NCBI RefSeq assembly: GCF_001641635.1
Contig: NZ_LUUB01000125.1
Span: forward strand, 71,932 to 135,931
Direction: 5' to 3'
Source of the DNA: Bradyrhizobium centrolobii
GTDB lineage: Bacteria; Pseudomonadota; Alphaproteobacteria; Rhizobiales; Xanthobacteraceae
Length of the DNA: 64,000 nt
Shown here one piece after another: positions 1 through 8,456 of the stretch. Position numbers and translations under genes: made by a program. A model generated the notes under the pieces. The model was not told the origin of the DNA and ran no database searches. It worked only from the letters and a program-made list of their open reading frames with translations. Numbering within the stretch: the first letter of the stretch is position 1; each line of letters opens with the position of its first letter.

Positions 1-321
1 TCCGACGGCTCTCATCATCAGGCCATGCACGCCATGTCAGACGACATGCAAGTCATGCCGGATGACGTCCAGGCTTCGTCGGATGACATGCAGGCGATGG
101 CGGACATGCCGTGCTGTCCCGGACAGACCAAGGGCGGGGATGGCGGACCTTGCCCCTTCGTGGCGCTCTGCCTGCTGAACATCTCAGTCCCCGCTCCGTC
201 CGGAGCTGTTGCGCTGATCGAGCGCCAAGCTCGGCACAGCGCGCGCGTGCTGCGCAATGATCTTCCCGTCGACGGCCTCGGCGCACAGCCCCCGGACCAT
301 CCCCCTCGAACCCAGGTCTGA
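1..321 (+). CDS. Small His/Met/Cys-rich protein, 5' end cut by the window
   Basis: The frame is open from base 1 to a TGA at 319-321, so the true start lies upstream of the window. The visible product of about 106 residues begins with a His- and Met-rich stretch (HHQAMHAM, repeated DDM units), then has Cys pairs (PCCPG, GPCPFVALC) and a Pro-rich tail. Such composition suits a periplasmic copper-binding or sensing protein, and the gene lies just before the FixH/YtkA-like and cusBA genes. A gene of similar size, with a His/Cys core and a Pro-rich end, precedes the czcCBA operon at 9019. I do not recognise a named family; a DUF2946-like protein is possible. Confidence 0.55.
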   Translation, partial: SDGSHHQAMHAMSDDMQVMPDDVQASSDDMQAMADMPCCPGQTKGGDGGPCPFVALCLLNISVPAPSGAVALIERQARHSARVLRNDLPVDGLGAQPPDHPPRTQV

Positions 322-445
322 TCGGCGCTCACGCGCCTGACGATCCCGCGTGCCGAACCCCGGTGCACGCACCGCGGCCTGCCGCCTTGCGGCTTGTCGC
401 GTGCGGCCCCGGCGGCTCCATCAGACCAATCGAGGAATTGAAGTC

Positions 446-844
446 ATGACAACGTTCAACGTCGCACGCGCCGCCATGGCCGTGTTGATCGGCGCTGCCC
501 TTGCGGGTACTGCGCATGCCGAAATCAAGAACTACGAGTTCCAGCTCATTCAGCCGACAATCAAGGCCGGAGCCGATCGCATCGTAACGGTGCGATTGGT
601 CGACAAGGCCACCGGCAAGCCCGTGTCCGACGCCGTGGTCTTCGCCAGCCGTCTCGACATGGCGCCGGACGGCATGCAGGAGATGGCTACCAAGGTCACG
701 CCGATGCCGGGCACGGAGCCCGGGACCTACCGCTTCAAGGCGACCTTCGGAATGGCCGGGCGGTGGCAGCTTTCGCTCGGCGCCAAGGTGCAGGGCGAAA
801 CCGGGACGGTGGAAAACAAGCTCGTCGTCACGGCCGAGCAATGA
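446..844 (+). CDS. FixH/YtkA-like exported protein next to cusB
   Basis: A 132-residue protein with a signal peptide (hydrophobic stretch ending ALAGTAHA, cleavage near residue 23) followed by a single beta-rich YtkA/FixH-like domain (VRLVDKATGKPVSDAVV, TYRFKATFGMAGRWQLSL). Such domains are common beside copper-handling and RND efflux genes and probably assist metal or periplasmic assembly work; the precise role is inference. ATG 446 is chosen because GAGGA stands 9 bases upstream and the signal peptide begins there; an in-frame ATG at 350 would add an Arg-rich, non-signal extension. The stop codon overlaps the cusB start (ATGA, 841-844), so the two are translationally coupled. Confidence 0.75.
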   Translation: MTTFNVARAAMAVLIGAALAGTAHAEIKNYEFQLIQPTIKAGADRIVTVRLVDKATGKPVSDAVVFASRLDMAPDGMQEMATKVTPMPGTEPGTYRFKATFGMAGRWQLSLGAKVQGETGTVENKLVVTAEQ

Positions 845-2295
845 CCCGCACCCGCCTCATCGGCACTGCCGCCGCGTTTCTCGCAGCGGCAGGTGTCGCG
901 CTTTTCGTCGGCGACGGTATGAGACCGCAGTCCGAAATCGATCATCTCGTGTCCGCCGCAAGCGCAGCGGATGCAGGCGCGCCGATCTATTTTCGCGATC
1001 CGGACGGCAAGCCGTTCTACTCGCTCACCCCCAAGAAGACGCCCGACGGCCGCGACTACCGCGCCATACATGCCGGCGAGGACGTCAGCTTCGACGAGCC
1101 CGAGCAGGCTCCTAACATGGCAACTGCCGACGCAAAGCGCGATCGCAAGATCAAATACTACCGCAACCCGATGGGCCTGCCCGACACTTCCCCGGTGCCC
1201 AGGAAGGACTCGATGGGGATGGACTATATCCCCGTCTATGAGGGCGACGACAGCGATGATGGATCGGTGAGACTGTCGCCCGGCAAAATCCAGCGCACCG
1301 GGGTGAAGTCCGAGCCGGCCAAATTGCGCCGGATCAAGATACAGGTCCGCGCCCCCGGCACGATCCAGCTCGATGAACGCCGGATCTCGGTGGTCGCGAT
1401 GCGCGCCGAGAGCTTCGTGCAAAAGGTCGCGGATGTGACGACCGGCAGCCGCGTGACGAAGGGGCAACCGTTGATGGAGATCTACAGCTCCGCGGTCGCC
1501 TCGGCAGCGGCCGAATATCTCGCAACCATCACGTCGAAGACCACGGCCGGCATCGAGCCCTATGGCCGCGGCTCGCGGCAACGGCTGGTCAATCTCGACG
1601 TGCCCGAACCCGTCATCGCCGAGATGGAGAAAAGCCACTCGGTGCCGATCACCATCCAGTGGTCGTCGCCGCGCGACGGCATCGTGCTCCAGCGCAACGC
1701 AATCGAGGGTATGCGTGCCCAGCCCGGCGACGTGCTGTTCCGCATCGCCGATATCTCGCAGGTGTGGGCAACCGTCGATGTCGCCGAGCGCGACCTCGGC
1801 AACATCAAAGTCGGCCAGCCCGTGACGGTTCGGGCTCGCAGCTATCCCGGCCGGGATTTTGGGGGCCAGATCAGCGTGGTCTATCCGCTGGTGAACAAGG
1901 AGACGCGCACCGCGCGGGTGCGCGTCGAGCTCGCGAATACCGATCTCGCCCTGCTTCCCGACATGTATGTCGACGCCGAGATCGACACCGGCAATCCGGC
2001 GCCGGTGCTCAGCGTCGCCGAGAGCGCGGTGCTCGACACCGGCAGCCGGCAGGCCGTGCTGGTCGACAAGGGACAGGGCCGCTTCGAACCGCGCGAGGTG
2101 AAGCTCGGGCGGCGGGGCGACGGCTACGTCGAGATTCGCGACGGCCTTGCCGAGGGCGATGCAATCGTCACCACCGCCAACTTCCTGATCGACGCCGAGA
2201 GCAATCTGAAGGCGGCGCTCAAAGGGTTTGCCGAGGCCGGCAACGCGCCTGAGGCCGACAGCGTCGGCGGCAAGGCGATGGAACCCAAGCCATGA
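841..2295 (+). CDS. cusB: CusB-type RND periplasmic adaptor with two heavy-metal-binding repeats
   Basis: A membrane fusion protein of 484 residues that would link the CusA pump to an outer-membrane channel. It has one N-terminal membrane anchor (residues 5-22), then two tandem heavy-metal-binding-domain-like units: a diverged one near residues 46-78 (YFRDPDGKPFYS, DGRDYRAI) and a canonical one near 103-135 (YYRNPMGLPDTSP, DSMGMDYIPVY) with the Met residues expected for Cu(I)/Ag(I). Lipoyl/barrel-sandwich, helical hairpin and beta-barrel segments follow (VWATVDVAERDLGNIKVGQ, LPDMYVDAEID). Start ATG 841 overlaps the preceding stop, and its end overlaps cusA by 4 bases, so the genes form one operon. 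No outer-membrane factor is visible beside it; it may lie upstream or be shared with czcC. Confidence 0.88.
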   Translation: MTRTRLIGTAAAFLAAAGVALFVGDGMRPQSEIDHLVSAASAADAGAPIYFRDPDGKPFYSLTPKKTPDGRDYRAIHAGEDVSFDEPEQAPNMATADAKRDRKIKYYRNPMGLPDTSPVPRKDSMGMDYIPVYEGDDSDDGSVRLSPGKIQRTGVKSEPAKLRRIKIQVRAPGTIQLDERRISVVAMRAESFVQKVADVTTGSRVTKGQPLMEIYSSAVASAAAEYLATITSKTTAGIEPYGRGSRQRLVNLDVPEPVIAEMEKSHSVPITIQWSSPRDGIVLQRNAIEGMRAQPGDVLFRIADISQVWATVDVAERDLGNIKVGQPVTVRARSYPGRDFGGQISVVYPLVNKETRTARVRVELANTDLALLPDMYVDAEIDTGNPAPVLSVAESAVLDTGSRQAVLVDKGQGRFEPREVKLGRRGDGYVEIRDGLAEGDAIVTTANFLIDAESNLKAALKGFAEAGNAPEADSVGGKAMEPKP

Positions 2296-5200
2296 TCGCG
2301 CGCGTCATTGCGTGGTCGGCGCGCAACCTGCTGCTGGTCTTGTTTGGCACCGGCTTTGCCGCCGCTGCGGGCCTCTATGCCCTGGTCCACCTGCCGCTGG
2401 ACGCCATTCCCGACCTCTCCGATACCCAGGTCATCGTCTATACCGAGTATCCCGGCCAGGCCCCCCAGGTGATCGAGGACCAGGTCACCTATCCCCTCAC
2501 CACCGCGATGCTGACCGTGCCGAAATCGAAAGTGGTGCGCGGCTTCTCGTTTTTCGGCGTGTCCTTCGTCTATGTGATCTTCGAGGACGGCACCGACATC
2601 TATTGGGCGCGTTCGCGCGTGCTGGAGTTCCTCAACGGCGCCGCCTCGCGGCTGCCCGCCGGCGTGACGCCGACGATCGGTCCCGACGCGACGGGCGTCG
2701 GCTGGGTCTACCAATACGCCGTGATGTCGAAAGAGTTGAACCTCGCGGAGACGAGGACGATCCAGGACTGGAATTTGAAATTCGCCCTCGCCAAGGCAGA
2801 GGGCGTGGCGGAGGTCGCCGGCGTCGGCGGCTTCGTCAAGCAATACAACGTCATCCTCGACCCGCAGCGCATGCGCGACCTCGGCATCACCATGCAGAAG
2901 ATGCGCGAGGCCATACGCGCGAGCAATGCCGACGTCGGCGGCCGCACCGTCGAGCTCTCCGAGTTCGAATATGTCATCCGCGGCAAGGGCTATCTCAAGA
3001 GCATCGACGATATCGGCAACATCGTGCTGAAGACCGACAACGGCACACCGGTCAAGCTGCGCGACGTCGCCCGCGTCGAGCTCGGACCGGATGAGCGACG
3101 CGGCATCGCCGAGCTCAATGGCGAGGGCGAGGTCGCGAGCGGCATCGTGCTCCAGCGTTTCGGCGTGAACGCGCTCGACGTGATCGAGAACGTCAAGAAG
3201 CGCTTCAGGGAGATCGCGACCAGCCTGCCGAAATCGGTCGAGATCGTCCCGGTCTACGACCGCTCGAACCTGATCTATGCGGCCATCGATACGCTGAAGC
3301 ACACGCTGGTCGACGAGAGTATCGTCGTCGCCCTCGTCTGCATCGTGTTCCTGCTGCATGTGCGCAGCGCACTCGTCGCGATCCTGATGCTTCCCGTCGG
3401 CGTGTTGATGGCCTTTGGCGCGATGAAGCTGCTCGGGATCGGCTCGAACATCATGAGCCTCGGTGGCATCGCGATTGCGATCGGCGCCATGATCGATGCC
3501 GCGATCGTCATGATCGAAAATGCGCACAAGCATCTCGAGCGCGCCGAGCCCGGCCGATCGCGGGTGGCGATCCTGATCGAGGCCGCCGCCGAGGTCGGCC
3601 CCGCGCTGTTCTTCAGCCTCTTGATCATCACCGTCTCGTTCATGCCGATCTTCACGCTGGAATCTCAGGAAGGCCGGCTGTTCAGCCCGCTCGCCTTCAC
3701 CAAGACCTTTGCGATGGCAGCGGCGGCGCTTCTCTCGGTCACGCTGGTGCCGGCGCTGATGGTGATCTTCGTCCGCGGCAAAATCGTCCCGGAGCACAGG
3801 AATCCGATCAACCGCGTCCTGATCTTCACCTATCGCCCGGTGATCACTGGCGTGCTGCGCGCCAAGATCCTGGTGATCCTGCTTGCGCTTGGCGTGCTCG
3901 CCGCCTCGGTCTGGCCGGCACGCCAGCTCGGCACCGAGTTCATGCCGAACCTCAATGAGGGCACCCTGCTCTACATGCCAACGACGCTGCCCGGCATTTC
4001 CGTGACCAAGGCGGCCGAGCTGATGCAGACCCAGGATCGGATCATCCGCTCGTTTCCCGAGGTCGCCTCGGTCTACGGCAAGGCCGGCCGCGCGGCGACC
4101 GCGACCGATCCCGCGCCGTCGGAGATGTTCGAGACCATCGTCAACCTCAAGCCGAAGCAGCAGTGGCGCGCAGGCGTAACCGTCGACAGCCTGATCGCGG
4201 AGATGGACAAGGCGCTGCAGTTTCCGGGCGTCTCCAACGCCTGGACCATGCCGATCAAGGCGCGCATCGACATGCTCTCGACCGGTATCCGCACTCCGAT
4301 CGGCGTCAAGGTCATCGGCACCGACCTCGCCGGCATCGATAGGCTCGCCAAGCAGATCGAGCAGGTTCTCAAGGCGGTCCCCGGTACCTCCTCGGCCTAT
4401 GCCGAGCGCGGCCTCGGCGGCTACTACCTCGAGATCACGCCGAACCGCGAGGCGCTGTCGCGCTATGGAATCATGGTGCAGGACGTGCAGGACACGATCG
4501 CAACGGCGCTCGGCGGCCAGGCTGTGACCACGACCGTCGAGGGCCGGCAGCGCTTCACCGTCAACATGCGCTATCCGCGCGACCTGCGCGACAATCCGAA
4601 GGCGATCGCCAGCGATATCCTGGTCCCGATGCCGGGCGGCGGCGCGGTTCCTCTCGGCGAGGTCGCAAGCGTCTCGCCGACGCGCGGGCCGACCACGATC
4701 CGCACCGAGAACGGGCAGCTCGCGACGTACATCTATGTCGACATCCGCGACCGCGACCTCGGCGGCTACGTCGCTGACGCGCAACGTGCGGTGCAGGCGA
4801 GCATCCAGTTTCCGCCGGGCAATTACGTGGTCTGGAGCGGACAGTATGAATATCTGGAACGCGCCACCGCGCGGCTGAAGATCGTCGTGCCGGTGACGCT
4901 GCTGATCATCTTCCTCTTGCTCTACCTCAACTTCCGCTCGGTCACCGAGACCATGATCGTCATGCTCTCGCTGCCGTTCGCTCTCGTCGGCGGCCTCTGG
5001 CTGATGTGGTGGCTCGGCTTCAACCTCTCGGTCGCGGTTGCGGTCGGCTTCATCGCGCTTGCCGGCGTGGCGGCCGAAACCGGCGTGGTGATGCTGATCT
5101 ACCTCAACCAGGCGCTTGCCGAGACCAAAGCGCACTGCGCGCGCGAAGGCCGGGCCATGACACGCGGCGACCTTTACGAGGCCATCATGGAAGGCGCCGT

Positions 5201-5480
5201 CGAGCGCGTCCGGCCGAAGATGATGACAGTGGTTGCGATCATGGCCGGCCTGCTGCCGATCATGTGGAGCAGCGGCACGGGGTCGGAGATCATGCAGCGC
5301 ATTGCAGTGCCCATGATCGGCGGCATGGTCTCGTCGACGCTCCTGACGCTGATCGTGATCCCCGCGATCTTCGGCCTGGTGAAGGGGGGCCGGCTATCGA
5401 AGGAATCGTCGTCGGCCGATCGGCCGAATGGCCACGGCGAGAGGCCGGTCGGCGTTGATCGTTCGGAAGCGGCCGAATGA
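2292..5480 (+). CDS. cusA: CusA-type Cu(I)/Ag(I) heavy-metal RND pump
   Basis: Inner-membrane proton-driven HME-RND transporter of 1062 residues, the full length of the family, with two sets of transmembrane helices and large periplasmic loops. The TM4 segment (residues 391-410) reads GGIAIAIGAMIDAAIVMIEN, with Asp402 and Glu409 but without the DFG...DG pattern of CzcA; this matches the HME4 (CusA/SilA) class that exports monovalent copper and silver. Further RND landmarks are TEFMPNLNEGTLLYMPTT at the second half and GVAAETGVVMLIYLNQA in the C-terminal membrane block. It overlaps cusB by 4 bases (ATGA). Substrate assignment rests on the TM4 signature and on the Met-rich metal-binding repeat of the partner CusB. 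Confidence 0.92.
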   Translation: MIARVIAWSARNLLLVLFGTGFAAAAGLYALVHLPLDAIPDLSDTQVIVYTEYPGQAPQVIEDQVTYPLTTAMLTVPKSKVVRGFSFFGVSFVYVIFEDGTDIYWARSRVLEFLNGAASRLPAGVTPTIGPDATGVGWVYQYAVMSKELNLAETRTIQDWNLKFALAKAEGVAEVAGVGGFVKQYNVILDPQRMRDLGITMQKMREAIRASNADVGGRTVELSEFEYVIRGKGYLKSIDDIGNIVLKTDNGTPVKLRDVARVELGPDERRGIAELNGEGEVASGIVLQRFGVNALDVIENVKKRFREIATSLPKSVEIVPVYDRSNLIYAAIDTLKHTLVDESIVVALVCIVFLLHVRSALVAILMLPVGVLMAFGAMKLLGIGSNIMSLGGIAIAIGAMIDAAIVMIENAHKHLERAEPGRSRVAILIEAAAEVGPALFFSLLIITVSFMPIFTLESQEGRLFSPLAFTKTFAMAAAALLSVTLVPALMVIFVRGKIVPEHRNPINRVLIFTYRPVITGVLRAKILVILLALGVLAASVWPARQLGTEFMPNLNEGTLLYMPTTLPGISVTKAAELMQTQDRIIRSFPEVASVYGKAGRAATATDPAPSEMFETIVNLKPKQQWRAGVTVDSLIAEMDKALQFPGVSNAWTMPIKARIDMLSTGIRTPIGVKVIGTDLAGIDRLAKQIEQVLKAVPGTSSAYAERGLGGYYLEITPNREALSRYGIMVQDVQDTIATALGGQAVTTTVEGRQRFTVNMRYPRDLRDNPKAIASDILVPMPGGGAVPLGEVASVSPTRGPTTIRTENGQLATYIYVDIRDRDLGGYVADAQRAVQASIQFPPGNYVVWSGQYEYLERATARLKIVVPVTLLIIFLLLYLNFRSVTETMIVMLSLPFALVGGLWLMWWLGFNLSVAVAVGFIALAGVAAETGVVMLIYLNQALAETKAHCAREGRAMTRGDLYEAIMEGAVERVRPKMMTVVAIMAGLLPIMWSSGTGSEIMQRIAVPMIGGMVSSTLLTLIVIPAIFGLVKGGRLSKESSSADRPNGHGERPVGVDRSEAAE

Positions 5481-5559
5481 CGGGATCATGCACTCGGCGA
5501 CCTCGGATGCTTGAATTGGTACAGATCCTGGTTTTTCGCCTCGGCCCTCCCTCGAAGCT

Positions 5560-5585
5560 GTACCCAAATCTGCCGCGCCAACGAA
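5560..5585 (+). promoter_or_regulatory. Candidate SigF-type ECF promoter of the sigF-nrsF operon
   Basis: GTACCC at 5560-5565, exactly 16 bases, then CGAA at 5582-5585, ending 18 bases before the sigF start codon. This is one base from the GTAACC-N16-CGAA element known for Caulobacter SigF, and a perfect match stands before the gene at 6908. It suggests that the sigma factor drives its own operon. Confidence 0.55.
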
Positions 5586-5603
5586 CTAACGAGATAGGCA
5601 GGC

Positions 5604-6161
5604 ATGACGACCCCCGAGACGGAACTCAAGGCCTTGATGCTGGCCAGTCAGAGCGGCGACGCTGCGGCTCACCGGAGGTTGCTCGAGCGGTTGAGCCGGC
5701 ATTTGCGGGCCTACTACAAACGCAAGCTTGCGAGCTTCGGCAAGGGCGCGACGGAGGCGGAGGATTTGGTTCAGGAAGCACTACTGGCTATTCATATACA
5801 GCGGCACAGTTACGATCCGGCGGAACTGTTGACGCCCTGGGTACATGCGATCGCGCGCTACAAGCTGATTGACTTCCTGCGGAGGTCGCGGACGTCGCGC
5901 GCCGACGTGCCGATCGATGAAGCCGACGATATCATGGCAAATGACGACCATGTCGCTACAGAGAACAGCTACGACATCCGGCGCCTGATCGAGAAACTGC
6001 CAAGAAACATGCAATATGCCATCGGCGCAGTAAAGCTCGAGGGATTGAGCGTCGCTGAGGCAGCACGAAGGTACCGGCTCTCGGAACCCGCAATAAAGGT
6101 CAGCATCCATCGCGGGTTGAAGGCATTGGCGGACCTGATCGCCAAAGAGGTCAAATCATGA
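5604..6161 (+). CDS. sigF: ECF sigma factor, SigF/NrsF-type
   Basis: A 185-residue RNA polymerase sigma factor with only regions 2 and 4. Region 2 is seen as EAEDLVQEALLAIHI and the following WVHAIARYKLIDFLRRSR (about residues 51-95); region 4 as LEGLSVAEAARRYRLSEPAI with KVSIHRGLKAL (about 144-178). Gene order with a DUF1109/NrsF anti-sigma directly downstream (4-base overlap at 6158) identifies the SigF group, which in Caulobacter responds to chromium and cadmium stress. Position between copper and divalent-cation efflux genes fits a metal-stress role. A near-consensus SigF promoter precedes it, so autoregulation is likely. The inducing signal here is inference. Confidence 0.88.
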   Translation: MTTPETELKALMLASQSGDAAAHRRLLERLSRHLRAYYKRKLASFGKGATEAEDLVQEALLAIHIQRHSYDPAELLTPWVHAIARYKLIDFLRRSRTSRADVPIDEADDIMANDDHVATENSYDIRRLIEKLPRNMQYAIGAVKLEGLSVAEAARRYRLSEPAIKVSIHRGLKALADLIAKEVKS

Positions 6162-6799
6162 AGACGGACGAGCTCGTCACGGCGCTCAGCAGGCATCTCG
6201 AGCCGGTCGATCGGGGGCTCATCCGACGAACCGTCGGTCTTGCTGTCGCTGTTGCGATCATCGTGGCATTTAGCGTGATGGCACTCTGGCTTGGCGTGCG
6301 CACTGACTTCGTGACGGCCTATGCTGCTGCGTTCCTCATCGCAAAGCTCGCCTTTGCGGTTACGGTCATCAGCATTGCATCTGTCTACCTAATACGGCTG
6401 TCATCTCCCGGAGGGGAACGCGGGAGGCCTGCCTTCTGGGCATTTGTGCCTTTCGCCGCGACCATCCTACTCGCCGCCGTCAGTCTTGGATCTGCGCCTA
6501 GTTCGCACTGGAACAGAATGATCGTTGGGGATGAATGGCTGGAATGTCTCCTATCGATACCTGTCATTGCGATCGTACCTTTTGTCGTCCTGGTATGGGC
6601 CGTGCGAAGGGCCGCCCCCACTAATCTCGTCCGCGCAGGCGCGTTCACAGGCCTCGTTGCCGGCGGCGTAAGCGCACTGGCTTACGCGCTGCACTGCACC
6701 GACGACTCGTTGCCGTTCATTGCCGTTTGGTACGGCGGCACGATCTTGCTGTGCACCATTGCGGGCGCAGTGTTGGGGCCGCGTTTGCTGCGCTGGTAA
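6158..6799 (+). CDS. nrsF: NrsF (DUF1109) membrane anti-sigma factor
   Basis: A 213-residue integral membrane protein with about six hydrophobic segments (near residues 26-46, 52-79, 93-110, 131-150, 160-178, 187-206) and a short cytoplasmic N-terminus that would hold SigF. It carries two cysteines in the positions typical of NrsF, Cys130 (WLECLLSIP) and Cys180 (ALHCTDD), which I recall as almost the same numbering as the cysteine pair needed for metal response in Caulobacter NrsF. A third, Cys199, lies in the last helix. The start overlaps the sigF stop by 4 bases, giving coupled translation of sigma and anti-sigma factor. Confidence 0.82.
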   Translation: MKTDELVTALSRHLEPVDRGLIRRTVGLAVAVAIIVAFSVMALWLGVRTDFVTAYAAAFLIAKLAFAVTVISIASVYLIRLSSPGGERGRPAFWAFVPFAATILLAAVSLGSAPSSHWNRMIVGDEWLECLLSIPVIAIVPFVVLVWAVRRAAPTNLVRAGAFTGLVAGGVSALAYALHCTDDSLPFIAVWYGGTILLCTIAGAVLGPRLLRW

Positions 6800-6826
6800 C
6801 CGCAGACTTCACGTCGGTGTGAGCCT

Positions 6827-6852
6827 GTAACCGCCAGACGGTTTGTTCCGAA
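6827..6852 (+). promoter_or_regulatory. SigF-type ECF promoter upstream of the exported 87-aa protein
   Basis: GTAACC at 6827-6832, exactly 16 bases, then CGAA at 6849-6852: a perfect match to the element reported for Caulobacter SigF. It lies 55 bases before the ATG at 6908, downstream of the nrsF stop, so the small-gene cluster that follows is a probable direct SigF target. Confidence 0.65.
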
Positions 6853-6907
6853 CTCCTCTTTAGAAGCGCGCACATGACGCGCTCCTACCAATGATGGAGC
6901 CGGGACT

Positions 6908-7171
6908 ATGTTGAAGAAGACCCTTCTCACACTTTCGTTCTTGCTGCCGCTGGCAGCGTTGTCTCCGACCGCCCAGGCGGGCTCGACGATCACGGACAAG
7001 AGCTATTGGCCGAACGAGGCCAGACGCAGTGCGCCCTATGCTGGCTTCGCGCAGGATCGCGTCGGCTCGGCGTTTGCCTACGACCGCGGGCCTGCGGTCT
7101 CGACGCCTGCAACGGCTGCGACCAGAGATCGCTCGCCCTGGCGGTATTATGGAGGTCCAAAGTCCCACTAG
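6908..7171 (+). CDS. Small exported protein, probable SigF target
   Basis: An 87-residue protein with a clear signal peptide (MLKK start, hydrophobic core, cleavage after PTAQA near residue 24). The mature part of about 63 residues is polar and aromatic (SYWPNEARRSAPYAGF, SPWRYYGGPKSH) and has no cysteine. I do not recognise a family. GGAG lies 10 bases upstream (ggagccgggact), and a perfect SigF-type promoter stands before it. A periplasmic role in metal or oxidative stress is inferred from that promoter only. Confidence 0.65.
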   Translation: MLKKTLLTLSFLLPLAALSPTAQAGSTITDKSYWPNEARRSAPYAGFAQDRVGSAFAYDRGPAVSTPATAATRDRSPWRYYGGPKSH

Positions 7172-7268
7172 CGGGACGTTGAGAACATCTCCGTACAGGA
7201 GACTGCGGATAGGAGCCGACTTCCGCAGTTCCTCCTCCCCGAATTGACGTCAACATAGGGAGCTCCGT

Positions 7269-7574
7269 ATGGTTCTCAGCGAGCGCATCACAACAGCAAC
7301 CAACCTCCTGGATACGCTGCGCGGCCGATTGAGCGACTATCTGGATCAATATCGCCTCGCCCTTTATCCGACGCTTGGCGCCGTTGTCGCTTTCAGCATC
7401 GCCTTCAACTGGCATTGGCTGACCACGGCCGAACTGGTCCGCATACTAACCGCGCTGCCCTGTATGCTGATGATGTACAAATGTCTGAGGTGCGGAATCG
7501 GCCAGCCCGATCGCAAGATACCAACTTCACAGAATGGGCTCCCGTCTCGCAGCACGGCAACCGCGGATCAATAG
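7269..7574 (+). CDS. Small two-helix membrane protein of unknown function
   Basis: A 101-residue product with an amphipathic N-terminus (about 1-30), two hydrophobic segments (residues 33-49 and 55-72) separated by HWLTTAE, and a polar tail with a CLRCG pair at about 74-78. GGGAG stands 5-9 bases before the ATG. It lies 97 bases after the SigF-target gene and 52 bases before a Met-rich micropeptide, so it may belong to the same transcript. I do not recognise the family; the Cys pair beside the membrane could bind a metal but this is a guess. Confidence 0.5.
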   Translation: MVLSERITTATNLLDTLRGRLSDYLDQYRLALYPTLGAVVAFSIAFNWHWLTTAELVRILTALPCMLMMYKCLRCGIGQPDRKIPTSQNGLPSRSTATADQ

Positions 7575-7626
7575 CGGGGCCGCGTGACACGTGGGGCCGT
7601 TGCCCGCGACCCACGCGAGGTAGGCC

Positions 7627-7752
7627 ATGATGATGAACGGAATGATGTGGGGCATGGGGCTGATCTGGCTGCTGGTCGTTGTCGTCCCGATTCTTGCGGC
7701 AGCCGCTCTCATCAAATACCTGCGCTCCCGGCGGGGAAGGGATCAGCCATGA
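7627..7752 (+). CDS. Met-rich 41-aa single-pass membrane peptide
   Basis: A short frame that reads MMMNGMMWGMGLIWLL, a hydrophobic helix to about residue 30, then KYLRSRRGRDQP. Five of its first seven residues are Met (six of the first ten), followed by one membrane span and a basic cytoplasmic tail. Its TGA overlaps the ATG of the cytochrome c gene (7749-7752), which strongly supports it as a real, coupled gene. Met-rich small membrane proteins of this design are frequent in copper-resistance clusters; their biochemical role is not known to me. Confidence 0.6.
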   Translation: MMMNGMMWGMGLIWLLVVVVPILAAAALIKYLRSRRGRDQP

Positions 7753-8456
7753 GTAGGCTTGCCGCCCTGTTGGTCCTGATCGCATCTCAGACCGTAGCCT
7801 TAGCCCAACAAGGCGACGTAGCCCGCGGCCAACAAGTGTTCAGGGTCTGCGCCACCTGTCATTCCCTCGAACCCAACCGGAACATGACCGGCCCAAGCCT
7901 TGCCGAATTATGGGATCGCAAGGCGGGTGGTCTAGCGAGCTTCGAACGATACTCGGACGCGCTGAAATCTTCCGGGATCATCTGGGACGATCGTTCGCTG
8001 GATACCTGGCTGACCGATCCGGATCGCATGGTACCGGATAACGCCATGCCATTTGAGGGCATTAAGGAGCGGCGTGACCGCGCCGACCTGCTCGCCTTTC
8101 TCAAGGACGCCACCAAACCCGGAGCAGCGCCTGCAGTCGCAGCTCAATCCGGCATGGGCGGAATGGTGGGCGGCGGCATGATGGGAGGCGGACGCGTGCC
8201 GAACCTGAGGGAGCCCCAGGCTTCCGAGCGCGTGACCCGCATTGCCCATTGTCGGGATACCTATCGTGTCACCACGGCGGACGGCAAGACGCACGCTTTT
8301 TGGGAGCGCAATTTGCGCCTGAAGACCGATTCCAGCAAAGACGGCCCGCAAAGCGATTCACCGGCGATTATCCCTGCAGGGATGATGGGCGACCGCGCCG
8401 ACGTGATTTTCGCTTCACCGGAAGAGATCAGCAAGAAGATCGAGACACGATGCTGA
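7749..8456 (+). CDS. Exported cytochrome c with Met/Gly-rich linker and extra C-terminal domain
   Basis: A 235-residue periplasmic protein: signal peptide (cleavage near ALAQ, residue 19), class I cytochrome c domain with haem motif CATCH at about residues 34-38 and axial Met in DNAMPF near 100, then a Met/Gly-rich linker (SGMGGMVGGGMMGGG), then about 85 residues of a second domain with two cysteines (IAHCRDTY and the final RC). The tail domain is unrecognised; the Met-rich linker suggests copper contact. It is coupled to the Met-rich 41-aa peptide by ATGA overlap, so the pair may pass electrons or copper at the membrane. The start at 7749 is preferred over 7584, which lacks a signal sequence. 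Confidence 0.75.
   Translation: MSRLAALLVLIASQTVALAQQGDVARGQQVFRVCATCHSLEPNRNMTGPSLAELWDRKAGGLASFERYSDALKSSGIIWDDRSLDTWLTDPDRMVPDNAMPFEGIKERRDRADLLAFLKDATKPGAAPAVAAQSGMGGMVGGGMMGGGRVPNLREPQASERVTRIAHCRDTYRVTTADGKTHAFWERNLRLKTDSSKDGPQSDSPAIIPAGMMGDRADVIFASPEEISKKIETRC

Noticed and set aside
2124..5135. A 1003-codon open frame on the minus strand
   Set aside because: It lies wholly opposite cusB/cusA. Its Asp/Arg/His/Gly-rich translation is typical of antisense frames in GC-rich genes, and the cusA product is unmistakable.
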